Shown here piece after piece: positions 1 to 4,863 of a DNA stretch of 5,499 bases. The stretch comes from Candidatus Saccharimonadia bacterium (GTDB taxonomy: Bacteria; Patescibacteriota; Saccharimonadia; Saccharimonadales; UBA4665), in the NCBI GenBank assembly GCA_023268595.1, contig JALQUD010000070.1:1-5499 (forward strand), given 5' to 3'. The notes under the pieces were generated by a model. It saw nothing but the letters and a program-made list of their open reading frames with translations. It was not told the DNA's origin and ran no database searches. How positions within the stretch are numbered: the first letter of the stretch is position 1; each line of letters starts with the position of its first letter. The position numbers and the translations under genes were made by a program.

Positions 1-25
1 GCACGGCTAGCAGGGCACGACACCG

Positions 26-60
26 GCACAATACCAGATTATCGCAACCTGGTATTGTGC
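26..60. repeat. Perfect 12-bp inverted repeat, putative operator of the NDH-2 gene
   Basis: The arm gcacaataccag (26-37) is the exact reverse complement of ctggtattgtgc (49-60), separated by 11 bases. The right arm ends on the base just before the -10 hexamer, so a protein bound here would cover the -35 to -10 region of the NDH-2 promoter. There is no T-run after the right arm, which argues against an intrinsic terminator for an upstream gene. The arms are long for a chance repeat in a 73-bp leader. A dimeric repressor or redox-responsive regulator site is an inference; I do not recognise the motif as that of a named regulator. Confidence 0.6.
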
Positions 61-66
61 TATCAT
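58..66 (+). promoter_or_regulatory. Extended -10 promoter element of the NDH-2 gene
   Basis: TGC directly followed by TATCAT (61-66) makes a TGn extended -10 box with a five-of-six hexamer. No good -35 hexamer lies 16-18 bases upstream (that stretch falls in the loop of the inverted repeat), which is tolerable for extended -10 promoters. The usual distance from -10 to start site puts transcription initiation at about 72-74, so the mRNA would begin at or next to the ATG at 74. The 3' arm of the 12-bp inverted repeat overlaps the TGC. Confidence 0.5.
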
Positions 67-73
67 AGTGCTA

Positions 74-1294
74 ATGGCAACACACAAAGTATTGATCGTC
101 GGTGGCGGTTTCGGCGGCGTCAAAGCAGCCCTGGAACTCAGCAAACACGACGACTTCAGCATAACCTTCCTGTCCAATAACCTGGACTTCAGTTACTATC
201 CGACGTTCTACCACACCGCTACCGGTGGTATGCGCGAGCAGTCTTACATACCTATCAAGCAGCTGCTCGCAGAGCAGATCGCTGCCAAGAAGGTACGTTT
301 CGTACTGGGCACGGCCAAGAAGCTTGACCGCGCGGCCAAGACGCTCCATGCCAGCGACAGCCGCAAATACAAATACGACACGCTCATCATGGGGCTTGGC
401 AATGTCACCAACTACTTCGGCATCAAGGGACTTGCCGAATACTCTTACAGCATCAAATCCAAGGACGAGATCGTGCGTTTCAAGCGTCATCTGCACGACC
501 AGCTGCTGGACGACCGCAAGCCGGAGCTCAACTATGTGATCGTCGGTGGCGGGCCCACCGGCATCGAGTTGGCCGGCGCCTTGCCGGAGTACATCCGCAC
601 CATCCGCAAGAACCACAACTTGCGCCGGCGCAAGTTGCACATCGACCTGGTGGAGACCTCTCCACATCTGTTACCCCGTTGCAGCAAAGCCACCTCAAGG
701 GCTGTCGAACGGCGACTGCGCCAGCTTGGTGTCCGCCTCTACCTGAAGTCAGCCGTCCAGGGCCAGGATGCCAATGGGCTGATCATCAACGGCAAACCTA
801 TCCAAAGCCACACCGTGGTATGGACTGCCGGCGTCTCTAATAATCCGTTTTTCAAAGACAACGGCTTTACGCTCGACCCACGTGGCAAGGTAGTCGTCGA
901 TGAGCATCTCCGCGCGGAACCGCACATCTACGTGCTTGGCGACAACGCCAGCACCCAGTACAGCGGCATGGCCCAGACCGCACTGCTCAATGGCGAGCTG
1001 GTAGCCACCAACCTGATGCGCGAGCACGAAGGCAAGCCGCTCAAGGCGGACAAGCCCAAGCTGCCGGTCACGGTCATCCCGGTAGGCGCCAACTGGGCCG
1101 CCGTCGAGTGGGGCAAGGTGCATTTTGCCGGTAAGTCCGGCTGGGCGCTACGCTCAGCCGCCGACTGGATCGGATACCTGGACATAACGTCACTGATTCC
1201 AGCGACCGAACAATGGTTCACCGAGTTTGGCCGCTACGAGGAATGTCCGACCTGTTCCGTAGCACTGATGCCCAAGCCCGCTTACCAGACGTAG
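74..1294 (+). CDS. ndh: Type 2 NADH:quinone oxidoreductase (NDH-2 family), FAD-dependent
   Basis: 406 aa, the usual NDH-2 size. NDH-2 is a monotopic membrane flavoprotein that oxidises NADH and reduces quinone without pumping protons. Seen here: N-terminal FAD Rossmann motif VLIVGGGFGG (residues 6-15), second dinucleotide motif VIVGGGPTGIELAGAL (155-170) with Glu194 at the end of its second strand, which favours NADH over NADPH, the WTAG segment (250-253), the second FAD motif YVLGDNAS (286-293) and AQ (300-301) at the quinone-side helix. Odd points: Ser34 stands where the first Rossmann fold normally has Asp/Glu contacting the FAD ribose, and a CPTC pair lies near the C terminus (391-394). 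Start: the ATG at 74 is chosen over an in-frame GTG at 68 because the -10 box ends at 66 and no Shine-Dalgarno sequence is visible. The gene stands alone on its strand. Other members of the family, such as sulfide:quinone reductase, are less likely because their catalytic cysteines are not evident. Confidence 0.88.
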   Translation: MATHKVLIVGGGFGGVKAALELSKHDDFSITFLSNNLDFSYYPTFYHTATGGMREQSYIPIKQLLAEQIAAKKVRFVLGTAKKLDRAAKTLHASDSRKYKYDTLIMGLGNVTNYFGIKGLAEYSYSIKSKDEIVRFKRHLHDQLLDDRKPELNYVIVGGGPTGIELAGALPEYIRTIRKNHNLRRRKLHIDLVETSPHLLPRCSKATSRAVERRLRQLGVRLYLKSAVQGQDANGLIINGKPIQSHTVVWTAGVSNNPFFKDNGFTLDPRGKVVVDEHLRAEPHIYVLGDNASTQYSGMAQTALLNGELVATNLMREHEGKPLKADKPKLPVTVIPVGANWAAVEWGKVHFAGKSGWALRSAADWIGYLDITSLIPATEQWFTEFGRYEECPTCSVALMPKPAYQT

Positions 1295-1317
1295 CCTGGT
1301 CTGATAGCAACGATGAG

Positions 1318-1344
1318 ACACTCCGGTTCGCCGGGGTGTTTTTT
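1318..1344 (+). terminator. Intrinsic terminator of the NDH-2 gene
   Basis: Stem acactccgg (1318-1326) pairs with ccggggtgt (1331-1339) with a single T-G wobble, closed by a ttcg loop (UUCG tetraloop on a C-G pair, exceptionally stable), then a run of six T ending at 1344. It lies 24 bases after the NDH-2 stop codon. Confidence 0.9.
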
Positions 1345-1385
1345 AATATCAGCGCATAGTCTTATAGCAACATAGGCAGCACACC

Positions 1386-1423
1386 AATATAAAAGAGCCC
1401 GCACGGTATGTGTGCAGGCTCTT
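1386..1423 (-). terminator. Intrinsic terminator of the aquaporin gene
   Basis: On the minus strand, aagagcctgcac pairs with gtgcgggctctt (1423-1412 with 1404-1393; 12 bp with one U-G wobble), with a 7-base loop, then the U-rich tail ttatatt (1392-1386). It starts 18 bases after the aquaporin stop codon. It faces the NDH-2 terminator, as expected between convergent genes. The opposite direction lacks a good T-run, so it acts mainly on the minus strand. Confidence 0.8.
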
Positions 1424-1441
1424 ATTGGATAACCTAGGTGG

Positions 1442-2266
1442 TTATTTCTTGGATTTGCGCTTGGCGGCCTTCTTGGAAGACTTGGAGGCGACACGGGCTT
1501 CGTCAGCCTTCTTGCGCTCTTCAGCGGCTTCTTCGGCAGCTTCTTCAGCTTCGATCTCGGCTTCGATAGCTTCGTCTTCCTCTTCAGTGATTTCAGCTTC
1601 ACGCAGCGATGATTCAGCTACGGCAGCCGGCTCGGCATCCAGACGCTTGCCGTCCTTAGGAGCGAACAGCAGACCGTACAGGTTGACACCGATGATAGCA
1701 CCAAGGACCGGACCCAGGACGTATGTGGTCCAAGCCCAGGCGTTGGCAGCCAGGGCGACAGCCGGGTTTACGAAGGCAGCAGAAGCTACCGACGCGACCA
1801 GGATACCCAAGGCCAGACCACCACCGGAGGTGACGGTACGGACCAGCCAGTGCTGGCGGCGGTAGGCGACACCGGCCACAATGAAGGCGAATATGAACGT
1901 ACCCAGGGCTTCAGCGACCAGCACACGGCCGTCATATGCGGTCGACAGCGGCTGGACCGGACCACGGGAGAAGTACTTGTACAGCTCGAAAGCGGCAAAA
2001 CCACCGAGCAGCTGGACAGCGATGAAGGCGACCGCCTTGACGGTGCGGATGCGGCGACCGGTCCACAGGCCCAGCGTCAGCGCAGGGTTAAGGTGAACGT
2101 CACGCTGAAGCGCGACGCCAAGCAGAACGACAGCCAGACCAGCGGCAAAGGCCACGAAGTAAGGGATACCGATCTGCGAACGGCTGACCGTCAGCACGGC
2201 GAACGCCAACACGCCAGTGCCGAGGAACTCGGCCACCAGTGCGGCGATCTTATTCTTTGAGAACAT
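1442..2266 (-). CDS. Aquaporin / MIP-family channel with long charged C-terminal tail
   Basis: 274 aa, longer than the roughly 230 aa of AqpZ-type channels because of its tail. The MIP internal duplication is visible: AEFLGT in helix 1 (12-17) and AEALGT in helix 4 (118-123), two NPA boxes (60-62 in HLNPALT, 167-169 in FVNPAVA), the helix 3 AFIAVQ motif with Gln85, and the helix 6 motif WTTYVLGPVLG (179-189). Six hydrophobic helices plus two half-helices span about 7-201. Unusually, residue 170 after the second NPA is Val where nearly all MIPs have the selectivity-filter Arg, so solute choice (water, glycerol, gases) cannot be assigned. Residues 204-274 form a tail, acidic at 222-250 and Lys/Arg-rich at 251-274, probably cytoplasmic and helical. 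Start ATG at 2266 has GGAGGA seven bases upstream (2274-2279). The gene is monocistronic or follows readthrough from the gene ending at 2372. Confidence 0.88.
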   Translation of the reverse strand: MFSKNKIAALVAEFLGTGVLAFAVLTVSRSQIGIPYFVAFAAGLAVVLLGVALQRDVHLNPALTLGLWTGRRIRTVKAVAFIAVQLLGGFAAFELYKYFSRGPVQPLSTAYDGRVLVAEALGTFIFAFIVAGVAYRRQHWLVRTVTSGGGLALGILVASVASAAFVNPAVALAANAWAWTTYVLGPVLGAIIGVNLYGLLFAPKDGKRLDAEPAAVAESSLREAEITEEEDEAIEAEIEAEEAAEEAAEERKKADEARVASKSSKKAAKRKSKK

Positions 2267-2302
2267 ACAGGATTCCTCCGTATTATACTGTTGATATTTC
2301 TA

Positions 2303-2331
2303 AGCATAGCGGCGCTTACGACGTTTGTAAA
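2303..2331 (-). promoter_or_regulatory. Candidate sigma-70-type promoter of the aquaporin gene
   Basis: Minus-strand TTTACA (2331-2326, five of six to consensus), a 17-base spacer and TATGCT (2308-2303, four of six) predict a transcript starting near 2296 and a leader of about 30 bases containing the GGAGGA ribosome binding site. A perfect TATAAT also occurs nearer the gene (2287-2282), but it has no -35 partner, and a start from it would fall within the Shine-Dalgarno sequence. Confidence 0.5.
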
Positions 2332-2360
2332 GTGTTAGCGCTTACCGCCAAGGTGTTAGC
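2312..2360. repeat. Two interleaved pairs of 8-bp direct repeats around the aquaporin promoter
   Basis: Read on the plus strand, gtgttagc occurs at 2332-2339 and 2353-2360 (21 bp apart, two helical turns), and gcgcttac at 2312-2319 and 2338-2345 (26 bp apart). One gcgcttac copy lies in the spacer between the -35 and -10 boxes. One gtgttagc copy directly abuts the -35 box, overlaps the other gcgcttac copy by two bases and has its partner 21 bp further out. This could be a paired regulator site; no named regulator is recognised. Confidence 0.45.
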
Positions 2361-2386
2361 CGGCCGTCAAGTCAGCTGCGGCCGGC
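2359..2386 (-). other. GC-rich hairpin spanning the stop codon of the 326-aa gene
   Basis: gccggccg (2359-2366) is the exact reverse complement of cggccggc (2379-2386), with a 12-base loop containing the TGA stop (2374-2372). There is no U-run after it on the minus strand, so it is not a canonical intrinsic terminator. It could protect the mRNA 3' end or weakly limit readthrough into the aquaporin gene. Confidence 0.4.
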
Positions 2387-3352
2387 GGCAGAGACTATGA
2401 CCGTCTCGATGTTGGCGGCCAACGTACCATGGCCGGCACACGAAAAGTCTTCGATGGCCAGCCGGGCGGTACGGTAGTCGATACCGTACTGGTCATCGCC
2501 GCTCATCACCTTTGCCAGATCATCGATGCGGCTGACATTCACGGCAAAGACCTGATGGTCACCCGTATTGATAAGTGCGTTCGGATCGACCGCGTATCCT
2601 CTGGCGGACTCATCCAGATAGACGATCATCTGCTCGCGGTGGCCATGGACTCCCCGCCCATCATCGTCATAGACTTCCACGGCATGCCCGCCGACCAGCT
2701 CTTGGACGATTTCCGAGACCAGTCCGTCACGGTAGCCGTCGTACACACCACTATCCAGACGGCTCTGGTAGCTGCCGACGATCAGATAGTGCAGGGTGTC
2801 GCTATAATCACCACCCGTCAGCGCCTGCATACGCTCCACGTAACTCTTGTCCTTGATGAACTGGGTAGCACGGTTGATGACCGTCGTAAAACCTCCGGCG
2901 GCACCACAGGCAATGTGGGCCGTCGGCATGTAGCCGTTATCCATCAGATGTCTGATGACACGGCGGATGCGCACTTCTACCGGCTGGTACAGGTCGTCAC
3001 CATAAAAATGCGCGCCAAGCGCTTCAGCGGCCACGAAAGCGCACATAGTATCGGTACCGACGACCTGTTCACGCACCGGTACTTGCTGACCATCGACCAG
3101 ATTGACCCGTTTGCGGCCATCGGTACACGAGGAATACGCCAGCTCATCCTGCATGACCTGGCGCACGGAATCGACCACTTCCTGCAAGTATTTGCGACGG
3201 TCGTCGTCATCCTCGAAGACGTGCCCGGTTATCGCACCAGCCATCCAGCCAGCCGGTTTGGGCAGGAATTCGGCCGTCCATCGTCCGTCGGCCGAAGTCA
3301 CCCGGACTACATCATCAGTATTAGCTCCATTGTCTGCAATGCCAGTCTGCAT
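2372..3352 (-). CDS. Putative metalloprotein with CDCA/beta-carbonic-anhydrase-like ligand pattern
   Basis: 326 aa, soluble, no signal peptide or membrane segment. Not recognised with certainty. The key signature is C76-T-D78-G-R80 and, later, H146-I-A-C149-G, the CxDxR...HxxCG pattern of beta-carbonic anhydrases, which the cadmium-type CDCA enzymes mimic with Cys/His/Cys metal ligands and an Asp-Arg dyad. GTDTMCAF (99-106) lies between them, and a C-terminal segment GHREQMIVYLD...QVFAVN (237-272) resembles, from memory, the CDCA-like proteins annotated in Saccharibacteria. If active it would interconvert CO2 and bicarbonate in the cytoplasm. Start ATG at 3352 has a weak AAGGGA (3368-3363) ten bases upstream. 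It follows a probable paralogue (stop at 3480) after 127 bases on the same strand, so co-transcription is possible. Confidence is high for a real gene and moderate to low for the enzymatic role. Confidence 0.6.
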   Translation of the reverse strand: MQTGIADNGANTDDVVRVTSADGRWTAEFLPKPAGWMAGAITGHVFEDDDDRRKYLQEVVDSVRQVMQDELAYSSCTDGRKRVNLVDGQQVPVREQVVGTDTMCAFVAAEALGAHFYGDDLYQPVEVRIRRVIRHLMDNGYMPTAHIACGAAGGFTTVINRATQFIKDKSYVERMQALTGGDYSDTLHYLIVGSYQSRLDSGVYDGYRDGLVSEIVQELVGGHAVEVYDDDGRGVHGHREQMIVYLDESARGYAVDPNALINTGDHQVFAVNVSRIDDLAKVMSGDDQYGIDYRTARLAIEDFSCAGHGTLAANIETVIVSAAGRS

Positions 3353-3373
3353 GTTCGTTTCGTCCCTTACGGT

Positions 3374-3402
3374 TACATAGCGTTCAGGCCACCACGCGAC
3401 AA
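3374..3402 (-). promoter_or_regulatory. Weak candidate promoter for the 326-aa gene
   Basis: The 127-base gap 3353-3479 holds no gene. On the minus strand TTGTCG (3402-3397), a 17-base spacer and TATGTA (3379-3374) would start transcription close to the weak ribosome binding site. A second combination, TTGCGC (3473-3468), 17 bases, TATCCT (3450-3445), is about equally good. Neither is strong, and readthrough from the gene ending at 3480 is possible since no terminator with a U-run is seen there. Confidence 0.3.
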
Positions 3403-3479
3403 TGCGCTTTCGGGCCTTTGCGTCATCTTATTTTCCTATCAAGTAGGATACGCCCGCCCACCGCACGGCGCAAGCCGGC

Positions 3480-4355
3480 TCAACTGTTAGAAACGTCAAA
3501 CCGCAAACGATCATCAGCATCCGTCACATCAATATGTCGTAACGAACCAGCTACCGCTTGGCGGGTAACGATCGTGCGCAGCATCCGTGCCGCGACCAGG
3601 TCATCCCGGAGCGTGCCGTCAGCTATCCTGTCGATCAATCTTATATCAGCACCAAGGTTATCGTGGTACGCTGTCGCCGCTAACGGTTCACCGGAACGCA
3701 ACGCGGCATGCCTGTCCAGCCCAAGAGGCACATGGTTGACTACGTAAAACTGCGCTTTGTTGTCGGAAGTCATAGCCGGCACAGCCCGCTTGTCCTCCGA
3801 CGTCGACCGCACCATGTCATATGCGAGCTCGGGCTCACGGAGCTCAGCCTGAGCCTGCTCCATGTGTGCGCGCTGGATAGATGCGCCGTTACCGGCAGCT
3901 TCAAGTGCTCTCGTAGCCGACCTAGGGGATCTGAAATACGCCCTGCCATACGTATCGACCGGATGTTCGAACGTATCGTTAGTCAGCGCATCGGACATCA
4001 TTCCTAATAGCGCTACTTTGCCAATATCGTACTTGCAACCGGTTTGGTGAGCGCCTGGCCGGGACTCACTCCGCAGCCATTCTGTGGCCTTGTTCAGCGA
4101 CCATGCCACTGAATTGCCATAGCCTCGGTACACCGCCTGGACGACCGCCACGTCCATACCAGCGCCGACCGTACCACCAGGTGACTGAAGATCGACGGTT
4201 AATTCTGCCTGATCGGTATCACGCGGGTCGATACAGGCCACCTGCGGCCGCATATCGGGCGGCTTAGCCAACGTGAATGGTACATAACTCTCCTGGCTGG
4301 TATAGAACTCAAACCCTGCTTCATACTCCTCTGGTGAGGCCATATACTCGGACAT
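3480..4355 (-). CDS. Putative metalloprotein related to the neighbouring CDCA-like gene
   Basis: 291 aa, soluble, no signal peptide. It carries VAC41-I-D43-P-R45, then SPGGTVGAGMD (58-68), then GAH103-QTG-C107, a CxDxR...HxxxC arrangement close to the metal-ligand pattern of beta-class and cadmium-type carbonic anhydrases; the CIDPRD...PGG..G...D stretch resembles, from memory, CDCA-like proteins of Saccharibacteria. H-x3-C rather than H-x2-C is a difference from its neighbour. The C-terminal segment QFYVVNHVPLGLDR...AATAYHDNL (202-234) matches by eye 242-276 of the 326-aa protein, so the pair are probably divergent paralogues. A charged, helical C terminus (235-291) has no counterpart I can name. 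Start ATG at 4355 is firm: a full AGGAGG (4369-4364) lies eight bases upstream, but inside a perfect hairpin. It follows atpC after 81 bases. Substrate and activity are unproven. Confidence 0.58.
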   Translation of the reverse strand: MSEYMASPEEYEAGFEFYTSQESYVPFTLAKPPDMRPQVACIDPRDTDQAELTVDLQSPGGTVGAGMDVAVVQAVYRGYGNSVAWSLNKATEWLRSESRPGAHQTGCKYDIGKVALLGMMSDALTNDTFEHPVDTYGRAYFRSPRSATRALEAAGNGASIQRAHMEQAQAELREPELAYDMVRSTSEDKRAVPAMTSDNKAQFYVVNHVPLGLDRHAALRSGEPLAATAYHDNLGADIRLIDRIADGTLRDDLVAARMLRTIVTRQAVAGSLRHIDVTDADDRLRFDVSNS

Positions 4356-4385
4356 AAAAATAACCTCCTACGATAGGAGGTTATT
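4356..4385 (-). terminator. atp-operon terminator-like hairpin that also buries the next gene's Shine-Dalgarno
   Basis: aataacctccta (4359-4370) and taggaggttatt (4374-4385) form a perfect 12-bp stem with a 3-base loop. On the minus strand the stem is followed by three more T after its own TT, giving ttattttt just before the ATG at 4355, so it has the shape of an intrinsic terminator 51 bases after the atpC stop. Its 3' arm contains the AGGAGG (4369-4364) of the 291-aa gene. In a readthrough atp transcript the ribosome site would be paired; in a transcript started from the TATAAT at 4388-4383 most of the 5' arm would be missing and the site free. Confidence 0.7.
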
Positions 4386-4410
4386 ATACTCAGGAAACCG
4401 ACGGCTGCAA
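4383..4410 (-). promoter_or_regulatory. Candidate promoter of the 291-aa gene
   Basis: On the minus strand a perfect TATAAT (4388-4383) lies 16 bases after TTGCAG (4410-4405, three of six to consensus). Initiation about seven bases further on falls near 4376-4374, within the 5' arm of the 12-bp hairpin, leaving a leader of about 20 bases that retains an unpaired AGGAGG. The -10 overlaps the outer end of the hairpin arm. Confidence 0.5.
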
Positions 4411-4436
4411 GCTTATGCGATTAACTGAAGTAAGCG

Positions 4437-4859
4437 TCAGCGCTGGCGGCGACGCTTGAGCTGCGCTACCTGCAACCGGACGGCATGACGGTCGACCATG
4501 CTCTGGGCATGTTCAAGTTCGACTTGCGAACCGGCTTTCTTCAGCAGGTCCTCGGCAAAGGCGCGGGCCTTCTCGGCCTCAGCCTCGTTGATGTCATCGC
4601 CTTGGTCAGCCTCATCGACCAGCACGCGGACGACATCCCCGGAGACCTCGACGACCCCGCCGTACGTGGCGTAGTGTTCAACGCTCGTTTCAGGGTCCTT
4701 TGGCTGGCGGCGCACCGATATCACACCCGGCACCAGCACGCTCATGAGCGGCTCGTGGCTTGGCAATACCGTCTCGATGCCGCTGGCGGTCGGCAGTTGC
4801 ACCGAGTATGCGTCGGCACTGTATTTGACGCCGCTCAGGGTTATCAGGTCAAACCGCAT
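4437..4859 (-). CDS. atpC: F-type ATP synthase epsilon subunit
   Basis: 140 aa, the normal size. Epsilon joins the F1 central stalk to the c-ring and, through its C-terminal helices, can inhibit ATP hydrolysis. The N-terminal beta-sandwich (about 1-85) shows the family segments VLPSHEPLMSVLVPGV (31-46) and YATYGGVVEVSGDVVRVLVDEA (63-84, key residues G67, G68 and the E71-V81 strand pair). Residues 88-136 are the charged alpha-helical hairpin and the protein ends in a basic KRRRQR. The ATG at 4859 lies four bases after the atpD stop (TAG at 4866-4864) with no well-placed Shine-Dalgarno sequence, so translational coupling to atpD is likely. It is the last gene of the atp operon here, as is usual. 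Confidence 0.93.
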   Translation of the reverse strand: MRFDLITLSGVKYSADAYSVQLPTASGIETVLPSHEPLMSVLVPGVISVRRQPKDPETSVEHYATYGGVVEVSGDVVRVLVDEADQGDDINEAEAEKARAFAEDLLKKAGSQVELEHAQSMVDRHAVRLQVAQLKRRRQR

Positions 4860-4863
4860 GATG

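Noticed and set aside
26..60. The inverted repeat as an intrinsic terminator of a gene to the left
   Set aside because: The right arm is followed by tatcatagtg rather than a T-run, and the loop of 11 bases is long for a terminator.
71..667. 198-codon minus-strand frame opposite the NDH-2 gene
   Set aside because: The opposite strand encodes clear FAD and NAD motifs; the antisense product has no recognisable motif and no ribosome binding site evidence.
1283..1299. ACCAG...CTGGT hairpin across the NDH-2 stop codon
   Set aside because: Only 5 bp, no T-run, and a much stronger terminator lies just downstream.
2282..2287. Perfect TATAAT on the minus strand as the main aquaporin promoter
   Set aside because: No -35 partner at 16-18 bases, and the predicted start would fall within the Shine-Dalgarno sequence; the TTTACA-17-TATGCT pair further upstream is better placed.
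2429..3490. Long open frame of 353 codons on the plus strand opposite the 326-aa gene
   Set aside because: It lies almost wholly antisense to a gene with a coherent ligand motif and a plausible start; its translation shows no family motif and runs past the opposing gene into the intergenic region. It is a codon-bias shadow.
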